The notes under the pieces are model-generated. The model searched no databases. It saw only the letters and a list, made by a program, of their open reading frames with translations, and was not told the origin of the DNA. A program made the translations under genes and the position numbers. From NCBI RefSeq assembly GCF_001983995.1, contig NZ_CP019450.1:1364001-1428000 (forward strand): a stretch of DNA of 64,000 nt, written 5' to 3'. Below are positions 9,215 through 18,748 of this stretch, piece after piece (within the stretch, counting starts at the first letter, position 1; the number at the start of each line of letters is the position of its first letter). This DNA comes from Halioglobus japonicus (GTDB lineage: Bacteria > Pseudomonadota > Gammaproteobacteria > Pseudomonadales > Halieaceae).

Positions 9215-10584
9215 ATGCGTAACTGGGCGCTCTGGGTAGGGCCTCTGGTGGCGCTGGTAGCGGCGCTGTCGTTGAACGCAGCGGGCTATGATCGCGATAT
9301 TGCTGTGGTCAGTTTTGTGGCGATCCTGTGTATCGCCTGGTGGGTGTTTGAGCCCATTCCTATACCCGTCACTTCGCTGTTGCCACTGGCCGTACTGCCG
9401 CTGTTGGGGGTACTGACGCCAGCGGAGGTCGGTCAATCCTATGGCTCGCCGATTATTCTGCTGCTGCTGGGCGGATTCCTGCTCTCCCAGGCGATGGAGC
9501 ATGCCGGGGCTCATCGGCGTATTGCGCTCGGTATGGTCACGCTGGTCGGTGCTGACAGTGGCACTCGACTGGTGCTTGGGTTTATGGCCGCTGCCGCGTT
9601 GCTCAGCATGTGGATTTCGAATACGGCGACGACGCTCATGTTGTTGCCGGTGGTGCTGGCCGTCCTGGACGCGGCACCGGACAAGGACAAACTGTCCGTG
9701 CCGTTGTTGCTCGGCGTTGCCTATGCGGCCAGTGTCGGCGGTATTGGCACCCCTATTGGTACCCCGCCCAACCTGATTTTTATGCAGGTCTACGAAGAGA
9801 CGGGTGGCGACCCTATCAGCTTTACGACCTGGATGAGCTGGGGGTGCCGGTGGTGCTGCTGATGGTGCCGCTCATGGCTCTGTATCTCACCCGCAATCTG
9901 CGCGGTGAATTACAGGTGAATCTTCCTGAGGTTGGTCGCTGGCGCACGGAAGAAAAGCGCGTGTTGCTGGTGTTTGGTCTGACTGCGCTGGCCTGGATTA
10001 CCCGCAGCGAGCCCTTTGGCGGTTGGCGTACCTGGTTGGATCTGCCGCAGGCCAATGACGCCTCTGTGGCCCTATTGGCGGTGGTGGCCATGTTTATTGT
10101 GCCCAACGGCAAGGGCGGTGCGCTGCTTACCTGGGAGCGCGCGGTCAGAATCCCCTGGGGTGTGTTGCTGTTGTTTGGCGGGGGTATCTGTCTGGCCAAG
10201 GGCTTTGTGAATTCTGGCCTCAGCGAGCTGATGGGTGGGTTGTTCAGCGATGTGCACGCGATTCCGCTGTTCCTGCTGATACTGTTGATCGCGCTGGTCG
10301 TGACTTTTATGACCGAGACAACCTCGAACACCGCGAGCACGACGCTGTTGATGCCGGTGCTTGCCGCGGGCGCGGTGGGGGTTGGCCTGGCGCCGGAAAT
10401 CATGATGGTGCCGGCGGCTATGAGCGCCAGTTGCGCATTTATGTTACCGGTGGCTACGGCGCCCAACTCGGTGGTGTTCGGCAGTGGGATGATCACCACC
10501 GCCCGTATGGCGCGGGAAGGGTTTGCCCTGAACCTGCTCGGCGCGGTGGTCATAACTACTGTCTGCTACCTGCGGCTCACTTAG
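9215..10584 (+). CDS. SLC13/DASS-family anion:sodium symporter (one apparent frameshift)
   Basis: Inner-membrane carrier for dicarboxylates, sulfate or related anions. The first frame carries FEPIPIPVTSLLPLAVLP, ISNTATTLMLLP and GGIGTPIGTPPN, the hallmark SNT and GTPPN motifs. The second continues with more membrane helices and TETTSNTASTTLLMP, the second SNT motif. The switch falls at the G5 run 9840-9844: with a sixth G the protein reads through as about 457 residues. The ATG at 9215 has a GGGGAA ribosome site; longer starts from 8990 would overlap moaA antisense. Substrate not determinable. Confidence 0.8.
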
Positions 10585-10631
10585 GCGCATTGCGGTATGA
10601 TGCGCGCTTAGATAACGCTCAGGACAAATAC

Positions 10632-11267
10632 ATGCCACTCTCTCGTCGCCTGTTGGCGCTGGCCGCCATCGTCATCTCCATCGCCCTGTTATATCCAGGC
10701 GTCACTCAGCCCGTGCTGACGCTCACCGGGACGATCGAGAAGTCCATGATTGCTGAACTGGGCATAGATCTGATTGCCGGCGAGGACGCCGACCCCCAAT
10801 CGCGCCAGATGCTGGCCATGTTTTCCAGCTTTCTTGGTTTCGATCGCATTGAGGGCCAGCTCCAGGCCTATGCGACAACTCGCTCGATCTGGAGTACGGT
10901 GGAGGAGCTCGCCGCCACGGGTAATCTCGCTGTCGCCCTGCTGATTGTCCTGTTCAGTGTGGTCATTCCCGTATTCAAGTTGTGCCTGCAGGCGGGCGCC
11001 CTGGTCCTGCCCCGTGCAGAGTGGCGCGGGCCGCTGTTGTGGCTGAATGCGACGCTGTCCAAATGGTCGATGGCGGACGTCTTTGTGCTGGGATTACTGG
11101 TTGCCTATATGGCCGGCAGCGCGTCGGGCGAGATGGGTGATCTGTTGACCATGGACGCGAAACTGGAATCGGGATTCTGGTTCTTTGTCGGTTATTGCCT
11201 GTTCTCTATTGCCGCAGGTGCCCTGGTCAGAAATGCTGATTTGGAGGAGGCGACGCATGCAGCCTGA
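10632..11267 (+). CDS. Paraquat-inducible protein A-like membrane protein
   Basis: 211 residues with a hydrophobic N-terminus and about four membrane segments, in the pattern of a single PqiA domain. It lacks the CxxC zinc motif of full-length two-domain PqiA. Such proteins work with MCE-type lipid transport, but no MCE gene is in view. Its end overlaps the start of the next gene by 11 nt, so the two are likely co-translated. Confidence 0.7.
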   Translation: MPLSRRLLALAAIVISIALLYPGVTQPVLTLTGTIEKSMIAELGIDLIAGEDADPQSRQMLAMFSSFLGFDRIEGQLQAYATTRSIWSTVEELAATGNLAVALLIVLFSVVIPVFKLCLQAGALVLPRAEWRGPLLWLNATLSKWSMADVFVLGLLVAYMAGSASGEMGDLLTMDAKLESGFWFFVGYCLFSIAAGALVRNADLEEATHAA

Positions 11268-11793
11268 TGCTCCACTGCAACAAGCTTTGGTGACCACGGT
11301 TATTGACGTGCCGCTGAGTGCGGCCTGGGCCCGACTCGAGGACTTTTCGGCGGCCCACTACTATGTGCCTCGCCTCACAGCTACCGAAATTGTCTCTGCC
11401 CAAAGCAGTGGCCTGGGTGCACACCGCCGTGTATACAGCGGCAAAACCTATCTCGAAGAAACCATTATTGAATGGAATGAGGGGAGTGGCTTTGTGATTC
11501 GTCTGCACAAGGGCAGCAAGCCCATGCCGCCGTTTCGCGATGCCCGCTTTGTCTATGCGCTCAGTGAGGAAGGGCCTGAGCAGACCCGAGTCAATCTAGC
11601 GCTACAGTTTCTAATGCCTCTGGGCGGTGTGGGTCGCTGGCTGGGCGCGAACCTCATCAAGTCCCCCATGGAGAAGCAGCTCGTGCAAGTTGCCGCAGGT
11701 ATGAAGCACTACTATGAGACGGGTGAGCTGGCCACGGATGCCGATCGCAAACGGCTCGCGGGCACCGTGAGCACGGCGCCCGCGGACGATTGA
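11257..11793 (+). CDS. SRPBCC (START/polyketide cyclase-like) family protein
   Basis: 178 residues. The opening (ALVTTVIDVPLSAAWARLEDFSAAHYYVP) and the closing helix fit the SRPBCC hydrophobic-pocket fold. The ATG at 11257 is preceded by GGAGGAGG inside the end of the PqiA-like gene, so translational coupling is likely. Ligand unknown. Confidence 0.75.
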   Translation: MQPDAPLQQALVTTVIDVPLSAAWARLEDFSAAHYYVPRLTATEIVSAQSSGLGAHRRVYSGKTYLEETIIEWNEGSGFVIRLHKGSKPMPPFRDARFVYALSEEGPEQTRVNLALQFLMPLGGVGRWLGANLIKSPMEKQLVQVAAGMKHYYETGELATDADRKRLAGTVSTAPADD

Positions 11794-11794
11794 T

Positions 11795-12274
11795 TTACAG
11801 CAGTGCCAGCATGGTTTCGGCGCTGCTGACATCGACACCGGGACCCGGTTCGACGTTCAGGTGAGTGATGACGCCGTCTTCAGCTATCAGGGCAAAACGC
11901 TGGCTGCGGGTGCCCAGGCCGAACGCGCTGCCATCAAGTTCCAGGCCCAGGGCGGCAGTGAACTCCCCCATGCCGTCGGCCAGCATCAGCAGGTGCTCAG
12001 CATTTTGAGACTTGCCCCAGGCGTCCATAACGAATACGTCGTTGACGGCCATGCAGGCAATAGTGTCGATGCCGGCCGCTTTGATTTTGTCGGCGTTGAC
12101 CACGTAGCCGGGGAGGTGGGTGAGTGTGCAGCCTGGAGTGAAGGCACCGGGTACGGCGAACATCAGCACCTTCTTGCCGGCAAAGATGTCGTCGGTGCTG
12201 AGATCCTGGGGCCCTTCGGCGCCCATGGTTTTCAGTGTGCCGGCGGGGATTTTGTCACCTGTTTGAACGGTCAT
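11795..12274 (-). CDS. Peroxiredoxin, Prx5-like
   Basis: 159 residues. The peroxidatic motif PGAFTPGCT (Cys near residue 49) is the Prx5 signature. Such enzymes reduce hydroperoxides using glutathione/glutaredoxin or thioredoxin; gshA and grxD are also in this window. Length is usual for the family. Convergent with the SRPBCC gene. Confidence 0.92.
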   Translation of the reverse strand: MTVQTGDKIPAGTLKTMGAEGPQDLSTDDIFAGKKVLMFAVPGAFTPGCTLTHLPGYVVNADKIKAAGIDTIACMAVNDVFVMDAWGKSQNAEHLLMLADGMGEFTAALGLELDGSAFGLGTRSQRFALIAEDGVITHLNVEPGPGVDVSSAETMLALL

Positions 12275-12326
12275 TTATAACTCCTGGTAATGGGGTGTTT
12301 GCAATGTTGCAGAGGGAATATAGCAG

Positions 12327-12974
12327 ATGAAGGCCCAGATGCATTGCCCGCTCTGTGGCGATGCTGCGCCGCGTGACTATTACCGCGATCGGCGCCGCGA
12401 CTATCTGCAGTGCAATACCTGTGAACTGGTGTTTGTGCCACTGCAGTATCACCTCGACGCCAGCGCAGAGAAAGCGGAGTATGACCTGCACGAAAACGCT
12501 GTCGATGATCCGGGCTACCGACGTTTTTTGGCACGCCTTGCCGATCCATTGCTGCAGCGTCTGGCAGTATCATCTAATGGCTTGGATTTTGGCTGTGGTC
12601 CCGGGCCGGCACTAGCCGCCATTCTCAGCGAAGCCGGGCACAGCATGAGCCTCTATGATCTCTACTACTACCCTGACCAGAGTGTATTCAGCGAACAGTA
12701 TGACTTCATCTGTGCGACTGAAGTGGTGGAGCATCTTGCCGTCCCGGGGGATGAGTTGGCCCGATTATGGCAGTGTCTGCGCCCAGGAGGGGTGCTGGGG
12801 GTGATGACCAAGCTGGTACGCGATGTCGATGCCTTTGCCGGGTGGCATTACAAGAATGACCCCACCCACGTCGCTTTTTTCAGTGTTACCACCTGGCAGT
12901 GGTGGGCTGCCCGGTGCGACGCCAGTCTGGAATTTCAGGGTGACGACGTCATTCTGCTGGAGAAGCGGCGCTAG
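12327..12974 (+). CDS. Class I SAM-dependent methyltransferase with N-terminal zinc ribbon
   Basis: 215 residues. CPLC at 7-10 and CNTC near 30-33 form a zinc ribbon. The SAM-binding motif I is LDFGCGPGPAL near residue 86, and the motif ATEVVEHL follows near 131. Several zinc-ribbon methyltransferases of this layout act on sugars or small metabolites; the substrate is unknown. Ends 4 bp inside the convergent phaD gene. Confidence 0.8.
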   Translation: MKAQMHCPLCGDAAPRDYYRDRRRDYLQCNTCELVFVPLQYHLDASAEKAEYDLHENAVDDPGYRRFLARLADPLLQRLAVSSNGLDFGCGPGPALAAILSEAGHSMSLYDLYYYPDQSVFSEQYDFICATEVVEHLAVPGDELARLWQCLRPGGVLGVMTKLVRDVDAFAGWHYKNDPTHVAFFSVTTWQWWAARCDASLEFQGDDVILLEKRR

Positions 12975-13627
12975 GCTTCCTGCTCCAACATCGTGTGGTA
13001 GATGGCCTCACAGTCGCGATAAAAGCCCAACTGGTCGTTGCCCAGATAAGGGGCAACCATGGTGAGCAACTGCAGCACGCCCTGATGGATGGTGATGGCA
13101 GGCTCCCGGCCCTCCTGGAGCAGGCTGTCATAGCTGAACCAGAACGTCAGGTTGAGGGTCATGTTGTCCACCAGTCCCAGTACCTGTTGCTCGCTCGCCT
13201 CGATGACCGATTCCTCGATAAGTGCCTGGCAAATCGCGTAGAGGGCGGCTCTTTTTAGCTGAATGAGTCGCTTGAAGCGACGTCGGATGTCTTGATAACG
13301 CTGCAGTAGATTGTCGAGATTGTGGTACAGGAAACGGTATTGGTACATCTCCTCCATCACCACATACAGGTAGTACCAGTTGTCCTCGATGTTGCCCTGG
13401 CCAGCGCTCAGTGGGCTTTCAATGGGTGCTGTGAGCGTGCTCGAGAGGGCCAGCTCGTACTGGTTGAACAGCTCCGCGATGAGTTCATCTTTGCCTTTGA
13501 AGTGGTAATAGAGATTGCCCGGACTGATATCCATTTCGTTGGCGATATCAATCGTGGTGGTGTGCTCTTCTCCCTCTTCGTTAAATAGCTTCAGGCTGGT
13601 GTGCAGGATGCGATCGCGGGTTTTCAT
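12971..13627 (-). CDS. phaD: TetR-family regulator of PHA granule genes (PhaD-like)
   Basis: 218 residues. The N-terminal helix-turn-helix (MKTRDRILHTSLKLFNEEG, then DISPGNLYYHFKGKDELI) closely follows PhaD of Pseudomonas. Two phasin genes lie directly upstream on the same strand, which supports the assignment. PhaD controls phasin and PHA synthesis genes in response to an acyl-CoA-like ligand. No phaC synthase is in this window. Confidence 0.8.
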   Translation of the reverse strand: MKTRDRILHTSLKLFNEEGEEHTTTIDIANEMDISPGNLYYHFKGKDELIAELFNQYELALSSTLTAPIESPLSAGQGNIEDNWYYLYVVMEEMYQYRFLYHNLDNLLQRYQDIRRRFKRLIQLKRAALYAICQALIEESVIEASEQQVLGLVDNMTLNLTFWFSYDSLLQEGREPAITIHQGVLQLLTMVAPYLGNDQLGFYRDCEAIYHTMLEQEA

Positions 13628-13640
13628 CTACGAAGAAAGA

Positions 13641-14129
13641 TCAACCTTTGCTGCGCCTGGCAGGTGCTTTCTTGCGCGCGGCTGTCTTCTTGGCCGGCGC
13701 TTTCTTTGCGGCGGGCTTTTTGGCCGCTGCCTTTTTCTTTCTTGCCGGCGCTTTTTTGGCCGGCTCGGCCTGGGCCTTGACCAGCTTGGTTAAGGCGTCG
13801 ACTTTGCGGCTGAGCTGATCGACTTTGCGATGCAGGTCTTCGATATCCTCGGCCTTTGCGGGGCGGGCCATGGCAAAGTTGTCGCGGACCCTGGCAATAC
13901 GCTCCTCCACAGAGCTACGGGCGTTGGCCCGGGCTTCGCGGGCCTCCTCTTCGAGTTCCGCACCGGCCTTGACCAGATCGCGGAACAGTTTGGGCGGGGT
14001 AGGGGTGGCCTTCTTCAGGCTGTCCTGGGCTTCGTCCACGGCCTTGCCGTAGGCGCCTACGCCGGCCAGCCAGATGTTTTTGGCGATTTCACCCGCCTTG
14101 TCGGTCACTTTGCTTTTGTCATCGCTCAT
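13641..14129 (-). CDS. Phasin with Lys/Ala-rich C-terminal tail (PhaF-like)
   Basis: 162 residues. The N-terminal phasin domain (IAKNIWLAGVGAYGKAVDEA) is followed by a helical coiled-coil region, then from about residue 115 a histone-like tail of repeated AKK/PAKK units. Phasins coat PHA granules; PhaF tails also bind DNA and help partition granules. Start set at the ATG 14129; a longer frame from 14204 has no support. Lies 14 bp before phaD. Confidence 0.85.
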   Translation of the reverse strand: MSDDKSKVTDKAGEIAKNIWLAGVGAYGKAVDEAQDSLKKATPTPPKLFRDLVKAGAELEEEAREARANARSSVEERIARVRDNFAMARPAKAEDIEDLHRKVDQLSRKVDALTKLVKAQAEPAKKAPARKKKAAAKKPAAKKAPAKKTAARKKAPARRSKG

Positions 14130-14232
14130 GGCTTGTGTCCCGCAATAGAGAGGTTGGGTCGCCAAGTATACCCTCGTGGCGATGGTTTTTCTCTTCGAGC
14201 GCACGGGGTGGAAAAGGCCAGGAATCAGGCAT

Positions 14233-14265
14233 AAAAAAAGGGCTGCAATTGCAGCCCCGAAAAAA
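14233..14265. terminator. Intrinsic terminator after the upstream phasin gene
   Basis: Stem GGGCTGC-aatt-GCAGCCC with an A-run on the left and one on the right, giving a U-run in the minus-strand transcript. Lies between the two phasin genes. Confidence 0.75.
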
Positions 14266-14316
14266 CACCCTGGAAGACCAGGGATGAGTGGTCCTGGATG
14301 GAACCGCTACCTGAAA

Positions 14317-14868
14317 TCAGGCAGCGGATTTGAAGTTAACGGTTTCTTTCAGTTCTTCGAAACGCGCTTTGGCTTTGTCCAGCTGAGCGTCCAGCTTCTT
14401 GCGATCGGTCAGGCTTTCCAGCTCAAACTTGGGCAGCTCAATGTCGCTGGCTGCTTTCTTGGCTTCCTTCTCGACCTTCTCACCGCGCTTTACCAGCTCT
14501 TTGTAGGTCTTTTCTGCATTCTTGCGACGCTCTTCCAGCTGCTTCTGCAGGTTGTCGAACTGCTCTTGAACCTGATCGAAAGCCTTGCCGTAGAAGCCCA
14601 GGCTAGCCAGGAATGCGTTGCGGCCAGATTCTTTGGCGCGCGCTGCAAAATCGGGAGTGGCCTTCTTCGGTGCAGACTTCTTGGCCGCTGCTTTCTTGGC
14701 AGCAGGCTTTTTGGCAGCAGGCTTGCGCTTTACTGCAGGCTTCTTCTTGGCAGGTGCCTTTTTAGCGGTCGCTTTACGCTTGGCGGGAGCCTTGCGCTTG
14801 GGGGCAGCTTTCTTGGCAGCGGTCTTTACAGTTTCAACTGCATCTTCGATGGTGATCTGTTCAGCCAT
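14317..14868 (-). CDS. Phasin with Lys/Ala-rich N-terminal tail
   Basis: 183 residues. Residues 15-70 are AlgP/histone-H1-like Lys-Ala-Pro repeats, followed by the phasin motif NAFLASLGFYGKAFDQV near 87 and a long charged helix. The tail is at the opposite end from that of the neighbouring phasin. Likely a granule-coating, nucleic-acid-binding protein. AACTCC-type ribosome site complement lies just upstream of the ATG. Confidence 0.82.
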   Translation of the reverse strand: MAEQITIEDAVETVKTAAKKAAPKRKAPAKRKATAKKAPAKKKPAVKRKPAAKKPAAKKAAAKKSAPKKATPDFAARAKESGRNAFLASLGFYGKAFDQVQEQFDNLQKQLEERRKNAEKTYKELVKRGEKVEKEAKKAASDIELPKFELESLTDRKKLDAQLDKAKARFEELKETVNFKSAA

Positions 14869-15061
14869 GGTGTCACTCCTTCATAGTGGTATGGGCGGAT
14901 TATCCGCCTAAACAATCACAGGTTACGGCGAAAAATTAGAATAAACATACTAATCGGGGTTCAGGCACCGGCTGAGGGGTAGGGGCAGGTAGCGGTCTGC
15001 GAAATCGTCGGGAGGCCTTTCCTGCCCAGGCACTTGCTCTTTGAATCGGAGCTCAATTGGC

Positions 15062-15094
15062 TAAAAATAAAAAGGCCCGCAAGTGCGGGCCTTT
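15062..15094 (-). terminator. Intrinsic terminator of pckA
   Basis: Stem GGCCCGC-aagt-GCGGGCC with a long A-rich run on its plus-strand left side, which is a U-run in the leftward pckA transcript. Confidence 0.85.
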
Positions 15095-15117
15095 CAACGA
15101 TGGTTGTGAATTCTCGC

Positions 15118-16683
15118 TTAGCTAGCTGTGGGGCCCGCGGCGATAATTGCATCGGAGACATCAAAGTTCTTGATGTTCTCGCTGAACAGGCCGGCCAGCT
15201 TGGCAGCCTGTTCTTCGTAGGCTGCATCGTCGCCCCAGGACGCTTTCGGGTCGACGTACTTAGCATCGACGCCAGGAATTTCCTTGGGGAAATCCAGGTT
15301 AAGGGTGTCGATGTGAGTGGTGTCAGCGCCCAGCAGAGCGCCGCTCTGGCAGGCGTGTACAACAGCGCGGGTGACCGGGATTGGGAAGCGTGAACCGCTG
15401 CCGCCGGGTGCGCCTGAGCCACCGGTCCAGCCAGTGTTTACGAGGTAGACCTGTGAATCGAAATCTTCCACACGTTTCATCAGCAGCTCGGCGTAGTCGC
15501 CGGCCGGACGAGGCATGAAGGGCGCACCGAAACAGGTGGAGAAGGTCGGGTTGATACCCGCTTCAGCACCCAGCTCGGTAGAGCCCACGCGAGCGGTGTA
15601 GCCACTCAGGAAGTGGTATGCAGCTGCTTCCTTGGACAGGATCGATACAGGAGGCAGTACGCCAGAGACGTCACAGGTCAGGAAGATGACGCACTTAGGT
15701 TCGCCGCCGGCGTTGGTGTCAGTGCGCTTTTCCACGTGTTCCAGCGGATAGCAGCAGCGGCCGTTTTCGGTCAGGGAGGTGTCATCGTAATCGGCGTGAC
15801 GTCCACCGTCGACGACTACGTTCTCGACGATGGCGCCAAAGCGGATCGCATCCCAGATGATCGGCTCGTTCTTCTGTGACAGATTGATGGTCTTGGCGTA
15901 GCAGCCGCCTTCCAAGTTGAAGACAGAGCCTTTGGCCCAGCCGTGCTCGTCGTCGCCGATCAGGTACATGTCAGGGTCGGCAGACAGGGTGGTTTTACCT
16001 GTGCCGGACAGGCCGAAGAACAGCGTGGTGTCGCCGTCTTCGCTGACATTGGCGGAGCAGTGCATGGGCATGACGTCTTTTTCGGGCAGCAGGAAGTTCT
16101 GCACCGCGAACATGGACTTCTTCATTTCGCCTGCGTAGCGCATGCCTGCCAGCAGGACTTTGCGCTGGGCGAAATTGACGATGACAACGCCATCGGAATT
16201 GGTGCCGTCGCGCTCGGGCTCACAGACGAAGCTGGCGACATTAAGAATGCTCCACTCCTCTTTGCGGCCAGCGTTGTAGCTGCCTGCTTCAGGACGGATA
16301 AACATATTGCGGCCGAACAGATTCTGCCAGGCGGTCTCGGTGGTGACTTTTACCGGGATGTAGTGGTCGTCGTGGGCACCCACATGGAGGTGGGAGACGA
16401 AGCGGTCGCGCTCGGCGAGGTAGGCTTCAACGCGGTCCCATAGAGCGTCGAATCTGTCGGCGTCGAAGGGGCGGTTAACGCTCCCCCAGTCGATGCTTTC
16501 CTCGGTGCTGGGCTCACGTACGGTGAAGCGGTCAGCCGGAGAGCGGCCAGTGCGTTTGCCGGTGGTGACCAGCAGGGCGCCGGTGTCGGTGAGGGTGCCT
16601 TCGCCGCGCTGAAGCGCTTGTTCAATCAGCAGGGCTGGCGCAAGGTCGGTGAACTCTTGCGGAGTCTCGGTTGTGGCGGTCAT
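15118..16683 (-). CDS. pckA: Phosphoenolpyruvate carboxykinase (ATP)
   Basis: Converts oxaloacetate and ATP to phosphoenolpyruvate, the entry to gluconeogenesis. Seen: [15 protein letters not shown] near residue 230 (P-loop), IGDDEHGW near 251, and the substrate motif near 62 (RSPADRF). Length 521 is usual for the ATP-dependent type. A hairpin at 16701-16722 sits in its leader. hslO lies upstream on the same strand. Confidence 0.96.
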   Translation of the reverse strand: MTATTETPQEFTDLAPALLIEQALQRGEGTLTDTGALLVTTGKRTGRSPADRFTVREPSTEESIDWGSVNRPFDADRFDALWDRVEAYLAERDRFVSHLHVGAHDDHYIPVKVTTETAWQNLFGRNMFIRPEAGSYNAGRKEEWSILNVASFVCEPERDGTNSDGVVIVNFAQRKVLLAGMRYAGEMKKSMFAVQNFLLPEKDVMPMHCSANVSEDGDTTLFFGLSGTGKTTLSADPDMYLIGDDEHGWAKGSVFNLEGGCYAKTINLSQKNEPIIWDAIRFGAIVENVVVDGGRHADYDDTSLTENGRCCYPLEHVEKRTDTNAGGEPKCVIFLTCDVSGVLPPVSILSKEAAAYHFLSGYTARVGSTELGAEAGINPTFSTCFGAPFMPRPAGDYAELLMKRVEDFDSQVYLVNTGWTGGSGAPGGSGSRFPIPVTRAVVHACQSGALLGADTTHIDTLNLDFPKEIPGVDAKYVDPKASWGDDAAYEEQAAKLAGLFSENIKNFDVSDAIIAAGPTAS

Positions 16684-16700
16684 TGTGTATCCTGTTTACG

Positions 16701-16722
16701 GGCCGAAATCAGTGTTTCGGCC
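16701..16722 (-). promoter_or_regulatory. Hairpin in the pckA leader
   Basis: GGCCGAAA and TTTCGGCC form an 8-bp stem with a 6-nt loop, ending 18 nt before the pckA start codon. There is no U-run, so a terminator is unlikely; mRNA stability or translation control is possible. Confidence 0.4.
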
Positions 16723-16819
16723 TTCGTTGCGGCTATTTTGGGGCGCTAATTATGTCAGAATCGTCCCCATTTGCGAAATCCAGACGGTATGAAATAGCTG
16801 ATTGTCGCCATAAAGAAGA

Positions 16820-17701
16820 TCAATGTACGACAGGGTCGCTATCCCCAAGAAAACCGTCCAGATCCTCCCGAACGAATTTATATTGCTGGTTGCAGAATTC
16901 GCAATCCATGGTAATGGTGCCAAGCTCCTCCAGCAGGGATTCAATTTCCGCGGTTTGAATGCTTGCCAGGGCATTCAGGGTGCGCTCGCGGGAGCAGCTG
17001 CAGTGGAAAGTGACTGGCAGCGGCTCGAACAATCGCAGCGGGTCTTCGTGGTAGAGGCGATGGGCGATTTCCGGGGCTGCCAGGGTCAGTAATTCCTCGT
17101 CTTTCAAGGTGTTGGCCAGCGTGGTCGCGTGCTCCCAGTGGGCTCGGCGTTCCGCCGCGTCGGTGACCAGTTGGGCGGGCAACTGCTGCAGCAGCATGCC
17201 CGCTGCGCTGTCTTCGCTGGCGCTGAGCCAGAATTGGGTGCCCAACTGCTCCGATTGCTCAAAATAATTCTCGAGGCTGGCTGCCAGAGAGTGCTGCAGG
17301 GGTACGATGCCCTGGTAACGCTGGCCGGAGAACGGGTCGATGGTAATTGCGAGCTGGCCCTCTCCGAGCAACTGTTCGAAATTGTCGGCGGTGGCTTCCT
17401 GGGCGCCGCGGGCAATCCCGCGTACCTGCAGCTGGCTATCGCACTCCACCATCAGCAGCGGAATCTGCCGCTCTGAACGCGCCTGGAGGATGAGCTTGCC
17501 TTCAAACTTCAGTGTCGTGGCCAGTAATACCGCTGCGGCCATGAATTCACCGAGCAGGCTGCTGACCCCCGGCGGGTACTGATGAATGGCCAGAATGTCG
17601 CGGTAAGTGGCGTCCAATTGGACGATTTCTCCGCGGATATCGGTTTCTTCGAACAGGAAGCGCTGGGCGCGGTCCCGGCTTGGCAGGGTTTTGTCGTTCA
17701 T
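16820..17701 (-). CDS. hslO: Redox-regulated chaperone Hsp33
   Basis: 293 residues. Holdase activated by oxidation of a zinc site. The four zinc cysteines are present as CSC near residue 232 and CEFC near 264. The N-terminal motif YPPGVSSLLGEFMAAAVLL is typical of Hsp33. Upstream of pckA on the same strand with a 136-bp gap, an arrangement seen in other gammaproteobacteria. Confidence 0.95.
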   Translation of the reverse strand: MNDKTLPSRDRAQRFLFEETDIRGEIVQLDATYRDILAIHQYPPGVSSLLGEFMAAAVLLATTLKFEGKLILQARSERQIPLLMVECDSQLQVRGIARGAQEATADNFEQLLGEGQLAITIDPFSGQRYQGIVPLQHSLAASLENYFEQSEQLGTQFWLSASEDSAAGMLLQQLPAQLVTDAAERRAHWEHATTLANTLKDEELLTLAAPEIAHRLYHEDPLRLFEPLPVTFHCSCSRERTLNALASIQTAEIESLLEELGTITMDCEFCNQQYKFVREDLDGFLGDSDPVVH

Positions 17702-17880
17702 GGGTCTAGTTTAGTCGCTCTGGCGATAAGTGAACCCGAAACCTGGCCTGGGGCGTAAACAGGTAGCGGGGGTTGGGTTCAGTATTTGAGGCCGAAGCCC
17801 GGAAATTTCAAGGCGTCACTGACCGCTAACCGCAACCGGGATAGAGTAGGGCGCAGCGAATTAATCACAGGAGTAATACC

Positions 17881-18747
17881 ATGAGATTCAGCCTTCAGGT
17901 AGGCATGTGCGACCCCGATCACTACTTCCCCATGGCGCAGGCTGCAGAAGCAGTAGGCTATGACGGTATCGTGATACCCGACAGTATCTGTTATCCGCAA
18001 GAGGCCAGCTCCAAGTACCCTTACAACAAGGATGGTTCGCGGGAATTCCTGGAGAGCGTGCCCTTTTTGGAATCATTGATTGCTGTAGCCGGTATGGCAG
18101 CGGTGACCGAGCGCATCCGCTTTGCGACGTTTGTCTACAAGCTTGCAGTGCGCCAGGTTGCGCCGGTGGCCAAGCAGGTACAGAGCATCCAGGCACTGTC
18201 AGGTAACCGTTTTGATTTTGGTATTGGCATCAGCCCCTGGGAAGAGGACTTTGCGGTGTGCGATGTGCTCTGGGAAAAGCGCGGTAAGCGTTTCGATGAG
18301 CAAATCGATATCCTGCGTGGCCTGGAGAGCGGTGAGTTCTTCGGCTATGACGGTGAGATGATTCAGATGCCAGCCAATAAAATGTGCCCCGTGACGGGCA
18401 CCCCGACGCCGCTGATGATTGGCGGACACGCAGAGGTCGCGCTGAAGCGGGCAGCGCGCGTCGGCGACGGCTGGATGTGTGCCGGGGCCGATACTGAACA
18501 GGTGGAGTCCTACATCCGCCGCATCAACCAGTTGCGCGAGGAGTACGGCACCGCAGACAAGCCCTTCCGGTTCTATACCACCGGGCAGGATGCCTTTACC
18601 GACGAAGGCATCGCGCGCCTCGAATCGATTGGGGTGACCGATGTCGTCATCGGTTTCCGCAACGTCTATGAGATGGAGCCCGACAAGACGCTCGACGAGA
18701 AAATTGCCATGCTGCAATGGTACGCATCCACGTTTATTAAGGACTGA
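17881..18747 (+). CDS. LLM-class flavin-dependent oxidoreductase
   Basis: 288 residues of the luciferase-like monooxygenase TIM-barrel family. Seen: VGYDGIVIPDS near residue 23, FDFGIGISPWEEDF near 112, and PLMIGGHAEVALKRAARVGDGWM near 178. Cofactor (F420 or FMN) cannot be told from sequence. Its stop is followed one base later by the thiolase start, so the two form an operon and probably share a degradative pathway. Confidence 0.85.
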   Translation: MRFSLQVGMCDPDHYFPMAQAAEAVGYDGIVIPDSICYPQEASSKYPYNKDGSREFLESVPFLESLIAVAGMAAVTERIRFATFVYKLAVRQVAPVAKQVQSIQALSGNRFDFGIGISPWEEDFAVCDVLWEKRGKRFDEQIDILRGLESGEFFGYDGEMIQMPANKMCPVTGTPTPLMIGGHAEVALKRAARVGDGWMCAGADTEQVESYIRRINQLREEYGTADKPFRFYTTGQDAFTDEGIARLESIGVTDVVIGFRNVYEMEPDKTLDEKIAMLQWYASTFIKD

Positions 18748-18748
18748 G

